NCBI GenBank assembly: GCA_948794795.1
Contig: CAQGLR010000043.1
Coordinates: 1 to 31,899, forward strand
Length of the DNA: 31,899 bases
Reading direction: 5' to 3'
From: an uncultured Lachnospiraceae bacterium
GTDB taxonomy: Bacteria > Bacillota > Clostridia > Lachnospirales > Lachnospiraceae
The notes under the pieces are model-generated. The model ran no database searches. It was not told the DNA's origin and worked only from the letters and a program-made list of their open reading frames with translations. Positions 24,251-31,899 of this stretch are shown piece after piece. Each line of letters opens with the position of its first letter. Position 1 is the stretch's first letter. A program made the translations under genes and the position numbers.

Positions 24251-25450
24251 ATGAAAGTATTAATATACCACTGGAATTCATACAACCAGAACGATGTAGA
24301 AGAAGCCTTTGTAAAAACTGGCAATTATATAACAATTCTTGAAAGAAAGACAGAAAATATCGAAGAAGATATGGCATATGTATACACTGTATCAGATATG
24401 CTTGAACAGCAAAAACCTGATATACTGTTTTCTGTCAATTTTTTTCCAGTTCTTGCACAAGCATGCCATGAAACTGGTATTCCCTATGTCTGCTGGAACT
24501 GTGACAGCCCTCTTCTTGCAATGTACAACAATGCTGTATTTTATAATACAAATTTTATATTTACATTTGACCGTTCTAACTATGAAGAGTTTAAAAACCT
24601 TGGAGTAAACCATATTTACCATCTTCCACTTGCCGCCAACACAGAACACTTTAAAGACATATTAAAATATAATAATACAGATATTACATTATCTAAATAT
24701 GATATATCATTTATTGGAAGCATGTATGAAAACAATTCTTTTGACAGGATTGCATCAAGCCTGCCAGACTACTTATGTGGATATTTTGATGGTGCACTCT
24801 ATGCACAATTACAGGTATCAGGAGGCAATATATTAGAAAAACTCCTTACACCTGATATATGCAGGCAGATTGAAGAAATAACCGACTACAGGAAATCACC
24901 AGATTCCTTTGCGGACATACGTACCTTATTTTCGACAACTGTATTAGGATTTAAAGCAGCATCAATGCAAAGGGAATTCTATCTTAACAGCCTTGCTGCA
25001 TATTTACAAAAAAACCTTTTTAATAACCATAAATGTTTATTGCATCTTTTTACTGGAAGCAATACAGACTTACTTCCATTTATAAAGTGCCATGGGAAAG
25101 TGGATTATAATACAGAAATGCCTGTTATATTCAGACAGAGCAGGATAAACCTTAATATGACAATACCAAATATCAAGACAGGCATACCATTACGTGTATG
25201 GGATATATTAAGCTGTGGTGGTTTCCTTATGACAGACTTCCGTATAGAACTTATGGATTTCTTTATACCTGGTGAAGATATTGTAATATTTGAAGATGCA
25301 TATGAACTAGAAGACAAAGCAGGTTTCTATCTGTCACATGATACCATAAGAAATAAAATTGCACAAAATGCATATAACAAAATTTCAAAAGGACACACCT
25401 GCCAGAACAGAATTGAAAATATTTTACAAACAATATCAAAAGAAATATAA
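24251..25450 (+). CDS. CgeB-like glycosyltransferase
   Basis: The 399-residue cytosolic protein resembles the CgeB/DUF3880 plus Glyco_trans_1_2 group. The N-terminal Rossmann-like half ends in LFSVNFFPVLAQACHETGIPYVCWNCDSPL, the linker has FIFTFDRSNYEEFKNLGVNHIYHLPLA and YDISFIGSMYENN, and the C-terminal half has the family signature NMTIPNIKTGIPLRVWDILSCGGFLMTDF. This is a GT-B type fold using a nucleotide sugar; the acceptor is unknown. The start follows AAGGA at 8 nt. It is first in a two-gene unit with the aminopeptidase (43 bp gap). A TATAAT box lies at 24207-24212. Confidence 0.88.
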   Translation: MKVLIYHWNSYNQNDVEEAFVKTGNYITILERKTENIEEDMAYVYTVSDMLEQQKPDILFSVNFFPVLAQACHETGIPYVCWNCDSPLLAMYNNAVFYNTNFIFTFDRSNYEEFKNLGVNHIYHLPLAANTEHFKDILKYNNTDITLSKYDISFIGSMYENNSFDRIASSLPDYLCGYFDGALYAQLQVSGGNILEKLLTPDICRQIEEITDYRKSPDSFADIRTLFSTTVLGFKAASMQREFYLNSLAAYLQKNLFNNHKCLLHLFTGSNTDLLPFIKCHGKVDYNTEMPVIFRQSRINLNMTIPNIKTGIPLRVWDILSCGGFLMTDFRIELMDFFIPGEDIVIFEDAYELEDKAGFYLSHDTIRNKIAQNAYNKISKGHTCQNRIENILQTISKEI

Positions 25451-25492
25451 TTATATCCAGTCCAGCCTGGATATATGAAAGGAAATATTAAA

Positions 25493-27583
25493 ATGACAAA
25501 TAATAAATATATAAAAGAAGAGAACCAGATTTATACAGAAAGATTTGACCTTGCTTATGGACGGGTTATATCAATAAATTCTGAAACAAGTAATGCAAAT
25601 ACTTTGCCACTTTCCAAGGAAACTGCTGCATACTTCCAGAAGACATCCCGTTTCCTTATACAGGTATGCGAAGCTTATAAACTTGTTAGTACAGGTGAAA
25701 TAAACCAGCTGGATATTCCAGAATTAAAACACCTTAACAAGTCACTATATAAAGATATTGAAGGTGACAACTATAACCAGAGTTATGCAAACCCTGCTTT
25801 TACTGTAGAAAAGCTTGGTGATAGCATTGGTACACTTCTCTGTGTACTATATACAGAATTGCGTGGAAATATTGCATATGCTTTTGAAGAACGTCTTTTT
25901 TATTTAACAACGTCACTTGAATTATATATTGAAATATATAACTTGCTAGAAGATAATGACTGCACTGCCAATGAGCTGCGTGATGCTATATATTACCACT
26001 TCTTTGACTATGCTGATATTACAGCAGCCGATAAGATACGTTCCCTTACAGACCCTGGAATGTCATTTGCCACAGATATTATTATGGAAAAAGACCTTTC
26101 TAATCCTGCATATCTTTATCTTTTTGGAGAATATATTTCTGAAAATGAATATAAAACTTCAGAATATTTAAGCACACTGCCAGAAGATAAAATAAAAAGC
26201 ATGGCATCAACATTTACACAAGGGTATAAAAAGGGATTTGATGCATACCATATTGATATTTCTAAGAAAAAAACTGTAAATATACGTTATGCCCTGGGCT
26301 TTGAAAGAATTATATATGAAGCAATACTGCAGTTTAAAGAAATGGGGTTAGAACCTTGTATATACAGGGCAGGGACAAGCCTTATAAACCGTTCTGCCGG
26401 TGGCAAAAATGGTTATTATGGTGGATGTCCTAATAAACAATACAACTATGACCACCGCATGGATGAAGCTGTTATATTTGACAAAGCATTTGCAGACCGC
26501 CGTTTAAGCGCACAGCGCCAGGCTTTTGAAGATATGGCAGGACTTGCTGCAGAATATGCTGGCCCTGCAGTTATAGAAACATTTGGTGAAGATAATTTCC
26601 TTGCTGCAGATAAAAAAGAAAGCCCACGCTTTAATGAAAAACAACAGAAACAACGCACAAGTTACCAGGCAGCTTCATCACTCCTGGTTAATGAATTTAT
26701 ACCAGGTGATACTATAAGTTTTACAATAATATCATATCCCGTGCCAGAGATTGGAAAAGATTATGAAAAAATATTTGATGATACTATAAAAGTAAATACC
26801 CTGGATTCTGCAATATATGAAAAAATCCAGTCATGTCTTATTGATACACTTGATATGGGGGATTATGTAACTATAACTGGACGTGGAAAAAACACTACAA
26901 ATATTACTGTTGCACTTTCACCTTTAAATAATCCTGAAAAAGAAACAAAATTTGAAAACTGCCTTGCTGATGTAAATATTCCTTTAGGTGAGGTATTCAC
27001 ATCACCTAAGCTAAAAGGCACAAACGGGCTGTTACATGCAGTATCAATATACCTTGATGGCCTGCAGTATACAGATTTAAAACTAAACTTTAAAGACGGG
27101 ATAATTACAGATTATTCATGCAAAAATTTTGAACTAGAAGAAGAAAACAGGCGTTATATACATGAAAACCTGCTTCACCAGCATAAAACACTTCCTATGG
27201 GTGAATTTGCCATTGGCACCAATACTACAGCATACCAGATGGGCCGTAAATACAATATATCACATCTTCTGCCAATATTAATAACAGAAAAAACAGGCCC
27301 ACACTTTGCTATTGGGGATACATGCTTTTCACATGAAGAAGAACTGCATACATTTAACCCTGATGGCAAAGAAATGAAATGCAAAGAAAATGATTATTCA
27401 ATGTTGCGCACTACAGACAGCATGAATGCTTATTTTAACTGCCATACAGATATAACAATACCATATAATGAACTTGGAGATATTATAGTCCATACAAATA
27501 ATGGTACTTCTGTTAAAATTATTGAAAACGGATACTTTGTACTTCCAGGCACAGAAGAACTAAACAAAGCACTTAATGGTTAA
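25493..27583 (+). CDS. M29-type metalloaminopeptidase with a long N-terminal extension
   Basis: The 696-residue protein carries the M29 (aminopeptidase T/S) domain in its C-terminal 400 residues. Candidate metal ligands are E500 in PLGEVFTSP, E571 in GEFAIGTN, H604 in PHFAIGD, and H651 and D653 in CHTD. Normal M29 enzymes are about 410 residues; here a further 270 helical residues of unknown role precede the domain. The ATG at 25493 follows AAAGGA at 9 nt; an ATG six codons earlier has no site. An 8-bp perfect hairpin (ATATCCAG/CTGGATAT) stands in the gap before it. There is no signal peptide, so it is cytosolic and probably releases N-terminal amino acids from peptides. Confidence 0.88.
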   Translation: MTNNKYIKEENQIYTERFDLAYGRVISINSETSNANTLPLSKETAAYFQKTSRFLIQVCEAYKLVSTGEINQLDIPELKHLNKSLYKDIEGDNYNQSYANPAFTVEKLGDSIGTLLCVLYTELRGNIAYAFEERLFYLTTSLELYIEIYNLLEDNDCTANELRDAIYYHFFDYADITAADKIRSLTDPGMSFATDIIMEKDLSNPAYLYLFGEYISENEYKTSEYLSTLPEDKIKSMASTFTQGYKKGFDAYHIDISKKKTVNIRYALGFERIIYEAILQFKEMGLEPCIYRAGTSLINRSAGGKNGYYGGCPNKQYNYDHRMDEAVIFDKAFADRRLSAQRQAFEDMAGLAAEYAGPAVIETFGEDNFLAADKKESPRFNEKQQKQRTSYQAASSLLVNEFIPGDTISFTIISYPVPEIGKDYEKIFDDTIKVNTLDSAIYEKIQSCLIDTLDMGDYVTITGRGKNTTNITVALSPLNNPEKETKFENCLADVNIPLGEVFTSPKLKGTNGLLHAVSIYLDGLQYTDLKLNFKDGIITDYSCKNFELEEENRRYIHENLLHQHKTLPMGEFAIGTNTTAYQMGRKYNISHLLPILITEKTGPHFAIGDTCFSHEEELHTFNPDGKEMKCKENDYSMLRTTDSMNAYFNCHTDITIPYNELGDIIVHTNNGTSVKIIENGYFVLPGTEELNKALNG

Positions 27584-27599
27584 AAAGTGTATAAAACCA

Positions 27600-27733
27600 T
27601 TTACTCTGGCAATTCCAGAATTTTATTTGTAAAACATTTGGAACTTGCCAGAGTAATATAATATTTGTATAACTTTTTGTTTCCAAACACTCATAATCCC
27701 ATTATTTATTAGGATTTACTGGACTGGATGACA
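27600..27733. repeat. Repeat family A, copy A5 (internally deleted)
   Basis: The short form has ACTCTGGCAATTCCAGAATTTT joined almost directly to GTAAAACATTTGGAACTTGCCAGAGT, so the central domain and tip hairpin are lost. The right outer arm ends in GGATGACATT. It lies between two convergent genes. Confidence 0.75.
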
Positions 27734-27737
27734 TTAT

Positions 27738-28865
27738 TTATTTTTCAATTTTATAAGTACAATCTTCCAAGGATATATATTCAACTATGTTATTATTATA
27801 TATTGAAATTCCTGTTATTTTTTCTAAGTCAAGTATCTGCCCAAACTGGTTACCTTCCCTTATAAACAACTTACCTTCCTTATTTTCATCAACAACTAAA
27901 TAGCATATACCTCCAGACATAAAAGATGAGTATCCCGTTGTAATCCCTTTTACAGGCAGGACAATTCCAGCATTATTCTTATGGCATTTTTTAAATTGTT
28001 CCCTTTCCTCTGCTGTCCATCCATCTTCTTCAAGAAGAATAGAGTATGACAATGGTGAAACATCAAATTCTTTTAATTTAAAATTCATATCCATTGTTTT
28101 TATCTTATGGTCAAGATTATAAATTCTTCTTTCAGTGCCAAATGATAATTTCCATTTAATATCCCAGTTACCATCTGTAACTACTTTATAATAACCTTTC
28201 CTTTCTCCCTTATGGGCAACAAAATTATCTATTTGCATGCTTATTTCTGCATCCTCTGGTAATTCTTCCATCCCATAGTATCCAGCCTGGTATCTGTAAA
28301 CAGCCTTATGGTTATTTACCACCTTTGAAACCCCATTTAATATTGCACGGTCTAAAACCTTTCCATTACATTTAAAAACAACCTCTGGTTCTATACTTCC
28401 TACTTCTGCTTCTATTCCGCCAAAATCCAAAAGGTTTCCTTCAGTAATGTATTTACTGCCAAAATCTGCTTCAATATAAATATCTGCACAATATCTGTCT
28501 GCCAAGGTCTGGATAACACTTACTGTAATATCTTTATCTGTAACTGAATAATTTATTTTATCATCCCCTGTATATTGTGAAAACCCCTCATTAGACATTT
28601 TCTCCCTTATCTCTGGCTTGTCTGATACCCCAGTCTTTTTTGCAACATTAATATCCCACATCTCTGTTGCCGCATAAACAACTGTCCCTGTTATAATAAT
28701 TGCTGCCAATGCTGCCACAATACGTCCTGCCGTCAAGACTGGTTTATAATATTTTCTTTTCATAGCCTCTCCTCCCTTCTCCCTGATTCCATTCAAAACT
28801 CTCTGGTCTGCTTCTTCTGTCAGCACCAGTGAATCATATACCTCTTTATAATCTTTCAGTTCCAC
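27738..28865 (-). CDS. DUF4179-domain membrane protein, likely anti-sigma factor
   Basis: A 375-residue protein with a cytoplasmic N-terminus (about 1-40), one membrane segment (about 45-65, LTAGRIVAALAAIIITGTVVYAA) and an extracellular DUF4179-type domain. Such proteins pair with ECF sigma factors and are thought to sequester them. The start is probably GTG at 28865, with GGAGG at 8 nt; an upstream ATG (28880) overlaps that site. The start lies inside the last 20 bp of the sigma factor gene, so the two are translationally coupled. Confidence 0.85.
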   Translation of the reverse strand: MELKDYKEVYDSLVLTEEADQRVLNGIREKGGEAMKRKYYKPVLTAGRIVAALAAIIITGTVVYAATEMWDINVAKKTGVSDKPEIREKMSNEGFSQYTGDDKINYSVTDKDITVSVIQTLADRYCADIYIEADFGSKYITEGNLLDFGGIEAEVGSIEPEVVFKCNGKVLDRAILNGVSKVVNNHKAVYRYQAGYYGMEELPEDAEISMQIDNFVAHKGERKGYYKVVTDGNWDIKWKLSFGTERRIYNLDHKIKTMDMNFKLKEFDVSPLSYSILLEEDGWTAEEREQFKKCHKNNAGIVLPVKGITTGYSSFMSGGICYLVVDENKEGKLFIREGNQFGQILDLEKITGISIYNNNIVEYISLEDCTYKIEK

Positions 28866-29358
28866 ATAAAACACCTCCATCCGACAGACAAATTTTTAAC
28901 AGTTCCCTGCCCTTTTTTAACCGCATTTTTACTGCTGATTCCTTACAACCAAGTATCTGCCCAATTTCTTTACATGTATATCCTTCATAATAATGTAAAT
29001 ACATTGGTGCTTTACATTTATCTGGAAGGGAAAGCACTTCTTTTAAAAGTTCACGTTTAGGACTATACTCTTCCCATAAAATATCTGTTCCTCCATTCTC
29101 TATATAACTAATGTTTTTATGCCAGAATGACTTAAGGTAATTCTTTGAATAATTTACCGTAACACGCACCAGCCACCGCTTCTCATGTTCATCTGATTCA
29201 AATACAGGTGCTTTATAAATTCTTGCAGTAAATACTTCCTGTAAAATATCCTCTGCATCTGGCTGGTTCTTTACATAAGTAAATGCAATCCGGTATAACA
29301 TATTTTTATACTTATTATAGATACATTCAAAATCCTGTCCGCTCATAATATCATCCAT
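28846..29358 (-). CDS. ECF-type RNA polymerase sigma factor
   Basis: The 170-residue protein has region 2 (about 10-75, YKNMLYRIAFTYVKNQPDAEDILQEVF) and region 4 (about 105-160, LPDKCKAPMYLHYYEGYTCKEIGQILGCKESAVKMRLKKGRELL). It recruits RNA polymerase to its own regulon when released by the DUF4179 partner. The ATG at 29358 has an AAAGGAGG site at 6 nt, better than the upstream in-frame ATG at 29406. A possible promoter (TTGACC, 18 nt, TATATT) lies at 29414-29443. Confidence 0.93.
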   Translation of the reverse strand: MDDIMSGQDFECIYNKYKNMLYRIAFTYVKNQPDAEDILQEVFTARIYKAPVFESDEHEKRWLVRVTVNYSKNYLKSFWHKNISYIENGGTDILWEEYSPKRELLKEVLSLPDKCKAPMYLHYYEGYTCKEIGQILGCKESAVKMRLKKGRELLKICLSDGGVLCGTERL

Positions 29359-29413
29359 TAACTTCCTCCTTTCACCAGTAGAATTTACACAACACCTTAA
29401 ATACATTCTACTA

Positions 29414-29443
29414 AATATACAATCCAGGGAAGAAAATGGTCAA
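29414..29443 (-). promoter_or_regulatory. Promoter of the ECF sigma/DUF4179 operon
   Basis: TTGACC, 18 nt, TATATT on the minus strand, about 55 nt before the sigma factor start. Confidence 0.5.
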
Positions 29444-29454
29444 TTTATTTTTAG

Positions 29455-30846
29455 TTATTTTTTATAATCTGGGTTTTTAAGTTCACGTGATACCATGATA
29501 ATTGATGCCAGCCCTGCCATACAGTCTGCCACAGGCCCAGCATACATAATACCATCTATACCCATAATTAGTGGTAATATAACCAGTAAAGGCAGCAGAA
29601 ATATTATCTGTCTTGTAAGAGAAAGAAAAATACCTCTTTTAGGTTTACCTATTGCTGTAAAGAAATTTGACGATATAGGCTGCATAAAATTTAAAAATGT
29701 GAAAAACAAAAATATCCTGAAATAATTAACTGCAAACTGGAAATATTCTTCGCTTCCATCACCAAATACTGCTATTATATTTCTTGGAAATACCTGGAAC
29801 ATAACAAATGCTATTACAGATAAAACAGCACCATAAAACACCGCCCTTAAATACACACTTTTAACCCTGGCATATTTTTTAGCTCCATAATTAAAACTTG
29901 CAATAGGCTGTAATCCTTGTGAAATTCCTATTAAAAATGAAAAGAACACCTGGTTTACTTTTGTTATTATACCTACACACGCAATAGGTACTGCCTCCCC
30001 ATATACAGATAATGAACCATAGTGTTTTAAAGATTTATTCATTACAATTTGTACCACCATCATTGCAACCTGGTTACTAAATGGTGATGCTCCAAGCGAA
30101 ATAATTTTTGACAGATATCTTCCTTGTGGTTTTAAATGCTTAATCTCTATTTTAACTGTTTTATAGTGGCAGATATATATAACTGCTATTGCTGCTGAAA
30201 CTACTTGTCCTATTATAGTTGCAAGCGCTGCGCCTGCCATTCCCATATTAAATCCAAATACAAATATTGCATCAAGTATTGTGTTAATAACTGCACCTGC
30301 CATATTACAAACCATAGTCATGCCAGGGCTTCCGTCTGCCCTTATAAGATGCCCGCCACCTGTAGCAAATATAAGAAATGGAAAACCTATAGATGTAATC
30401 CTTGTATAGGTTATAGCATAACCTATTACATCATCAGGTGAACCAAAGAATTTAAGAAGTGGTGTCATAAATATCTGTGTAAATATACATAGCACAGTTC
30501 CAAGCACCAAAAGCATAACTGCGGAATTTCCTATATAATATGCTGCTGTTTTCTTATCCCCTGCACCCATTGAAAGATTAAATGAAGAAGCCCCGCCTAT
30601 GCCAAAGAGCAAAGCTATGGCAATACATGTAATTGACAGCGGGAAAGCTATATTTGTAGCAGCATTGCCAAGCCCTCCCACACTTCTTCCTATAAAAAAC
30701 TGGTCAACAATATTATAAAGTGCACTTACAAGCATTGCTATAATACTTGGTACTGCAAATTTAATTAAAAGCCCGTTTACAGGCAATTCACCCAGAGGAT
30801 TTTCTCCCACTGGCATTTTGTTTTTTTGTTTATCTTTCTGTTCCAC
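29455..30846 (-). CDS. MATE-family multidrug/sodium antiporter
   Basis: The 463-residue protein has about 12 membrane segments in two pseudo-repeats, as in MATE exporters. The start of each half shows the family pattern (IKFAVPSIIAMLVSALYNIVDQFFIGR; LGASPFSNQVAMMVVQIVMNKSL). It should expel cationic compounds in exchange for Na+ or H+. The GTG start follows GAGGAG. A TTGAAA/TATACT promoter lies at 30888-30916. The sigma factor gene begins 97 bp downstream without a clear terminator between them. Confidence 0.95.
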   Translation of the reverse strand: MEQKDKQKNKMPVGENPLGELPVNGLLIKFAVPSIIAMLVSALYNIVDQFFIGRSVGGLGNAATNIAFPLSITCIAIALLFGIGGASSFNLSMGAGDKKTAAYYIGNSAVMLLVLGTVLCIFTQIFMTPLLKFFGSPDDVIGYAITYTRITSIGFPFLIFATGGGHLIRADGSPGMTMVCNMAGAVINTILDAIFVFGFNMGMAGAALATIIGQVVSAAIAVIYICHYKTVKIEIKHLKPQGRYLSKIISLGASPFSNQVAMMVVQIVMNKSLKHYGSLSVYGEAVPIACVGIITKVNQVFFSFLIGISQGLQPIASFNYGAKKYARVKSVYLRAVFYGAVLSVIAFVMFQVFPRNIIAVFGDGSEEYFQFAVNYFRIFLFFTFLNFMQPISSNFFTAIGKPKRGIFLSLTRQIIFLLPLLVILPLIMGIDGIMYAGPVADCMAGLASIIMVSRELKNPDYKK

Positions 30847-30887
30847 TTTACTGCACTCCTCATATAGTTATTTTTAATTATAATTAG

Positions 30888-30916
30888 AGTATACATATTT
30901 TTCCTATAAATTTCAA
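30888..30916 (-). promoter_or_regulatory. Promoter of the MATE gene
   Basis: TTGAAA, 17 nt, TATACT on the minus strand, about 40 nt before the start codon. Confidence 0.65.
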
Positions 30917-30977
30917 ATAATTACTGCTAAAATTCCTATACAGGCAAGATAAAAAGCGCCTGTACCTATAAGCACAA

Positions 30978-31288
30978 GTGCCACTTAGTTAAGCAAATCT
31001 CCTGTCTATGGCAAGGTTATAGATGTTTGAAAATTAAATATTTCACAAGTTATATGGCTCTGGCAATTCCAAAATTTTATCAACAGCAGCCGCTTCCGCT
31101 TGGATGGGATGCGCAATGGTGCATAAAATCTGAAAAAACCAGATTTAAGCACCAGCGCCCCCATACAGCTGCTTTTTGATAAAATATTTGGAACTTGCCA
31201 GAGTAATATACTCTTTGTATAATTTCAATTTTTAAATGTCAATAAGTCCCTTATTTATTAAGTTTTGCTTAACTAAATGACATTGCCT
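30978..31288. repeat. Repeat family A, copy A4 (complete)
   Basis: Outer ends CTTAGTTAAGCAAA and TTTGCTTAACTAAATG are inverted. The inner arms GGCTCTGGCAATTCC and GGAACTTGCCAGAG pair, and the tip is a short hairpin (AAAATCTG / CAGATTTT). The 16-bp direct repeat AGCA(C/T)AAGTGCCACTT stands at 30971-30986 and 31292-31307, around the element. No gene is seen in 30847-31326; a TACAGGC/GCCTGTA inverted repeat lies near 30940-30970. Confidence 0.8.
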
Positions 31289-31326
31289 GCAAGCATAAGT
31301 GCCACTTCCTTAAAATATTATATTTA

Positions 31327-31781
31327 TTATAAAGACTTCATTATCTCCAATGCTTCTAAATCTGCCTTTTGTGCAGCTTTTATTAATTCACATGTCTTTT
31401 TCCTTATCTCCTTGTCTGCAAGTTTTCCAAAATATAAAGAAACACAATTTCTTCCATCAGAAAGGTATCCGTATTTTCCCACCAGTTACTACAAATAAAA
31501 TAACCACTCTCATAAATTTTAATTCCAGATGAAAACTCTGGGTCTTCCTGGAAGAAATTCCATCCAAGCAGTTCCTCTCCATTATTACGGTATCCAGTAA
31601 TTATACATGCTTCTGGCGGGCCAATAATTCCTAATGCAATACATGGATATCCTTCATCAATATGTTTTTTAATAAATGAAATAAAATCCTCCTTTGTTGT
31701 ATCTTCTTCTCTTCCAAGAAAAGAAAACATTATAACATTAAACTTACATAATATATCCACGTCCGTTTCATAAATTTTCAT
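31327..31781 (-). pseudogene. Decayed BtrH-like gene, 5' end replaced by repeat B3
   Basis: One frame (31404-31781, 125 residues) reads FLGREEDTTKEDFISFIKKHIDEGYPCIALGIIGPPEACIITGYRNNGEELLGWNFFQEDPEF and ESGYFICSNWWENT, which resembles the middle of BtrH_N/C39-like proteins. The N-terminal half of that family, with its usual cysteine, is missing. The first eight codons (MKIYETDV) lie in the terminal repeat of B3 (from 31758). The family-like pattern stops at NWWENT, and another frame runs on to a stop at 31327 with protein-like sequence (KYGYLSDGRN, LADKEIRKKTCELIKAAQ). Truncation plus frameshift is likely; the second part could instead belong to a different gene. Confidence 0.5.
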
Positions 31782-31899
31782 ATAATAATTTTTATTTATC
31801 TTTTGAGAGTGCTAGTATGCAGGTTTCCGATGACAGATGCCAGTAATAATTCCACAAAAGGGGTACTTTAACCATAAGTGCGAACTTAAGCAAGCAATC
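31758..31899. repeat. Repeat family B, copy B3 (left arm, continues past the window)
   Basis: CACGTCCGTTTCATAAATT, then ATCTTTTGAGAGTGC, then the perfect stretch CCACAAAAGGGGTACTTTAA match the left arm of B2. The right arm lies outside the window. Confidence 0.75.

Noticed and set aside
25452..25474. Terminator between the glycosyltransferase and aminopeptidase genes
   Set aside because: The hairpin ATATCCAG/CTGGATAT has no T-run and is followed at once by the ribosome binding site; processing or translational control is more likely.

Overview
This is an AT-rich, low-GC Gram-positive chromosomal segment, most likely from a gut Clostridia of the Lachnospiraceae type. That rests on strong AGGAGG-type ribosome binding sites, a TTGACA/TATAAT promoter, a THF riboswitch on a folate ECF transporter gene, a VanW/G5 cell-wall protein, a DUF4179/ECF-sigma pair, and MutS2 with a C-terminal Smr domain. 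The species is not identified. Most of the window is ordinary core and accessory chromosome. No prophage, CRISPR array, transposase or plasmid backbone was found.

Layout. 1-630: nested and tandem imperfect-palindrome repeats (families A and B). 632-2506: a large RelA/SpoT-fold protein with an unrecognised C-terminal half. 2512-3795: a membrane-anchored HtrA/PDZ protein that has lost its catalytic triad. 4028-8558: an operon of mutS2, an OmpR-type response regulator and a histidine kinase. 8580-8826: repeat A2. 8858-10418: a leftward operon (membrane protein, LytTR regulator, DUF3021 protein) with a probable LytTR operator upstream. 10690-11265: a 66-bp tandem repeat abutting repeat A3. 11321-12060: folT with its THF riboswitch. 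12097-13384: pfkA with a long structured leader. 13498-16779: trmL, an aminotransferase, an Lrp/AsnC regulator and a HypE/PurM-like protein. 16918-18597: VanW/G5 wall protein. 18857-18961: a 34-residue membrane microprotein. 19087-20717: TPR-like protein, nth and a small unknown protein. 20858-21934: acyltransferase-3. 22110-22180: tRNA-Trp with promoter and terminator. 22389-24137: chemoreceptor. 24251-27583: CgeB-type glycosyltransferase and M29 aminopeptidase. 27738-29358: ECF sigma factor and DUF4179 protein. 29455-30846: MATE exporter. 30978-31899: repeat A4, a decayed BtrH-like gene and the left arm of repeat B3.

How the genes work together. mutS2 and the two-component system are packed tightly (13-bp and 3-bp gaps) and probably share one promoter. 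The LytTR/DUF3021 module probably controls its own operon through two direct repeats spaced 21 bp. folT is controlled by tetrahydrofolate. The sigma/DUF4179 pair is translationally coupled. The Lrp gene overlaps the aminotransferase by 4 bp and has a palindrome just upstream of its start.

The least explained items are the RelA/SpoT-fold protein with an altered G-loop and a 400-residue unknown C-terminus, two families of long hairpin repeats whose arms are conserved but whose tips differ from copy to copy, and a B element whose terminal repeat supplies the start codon of a truncated gene.
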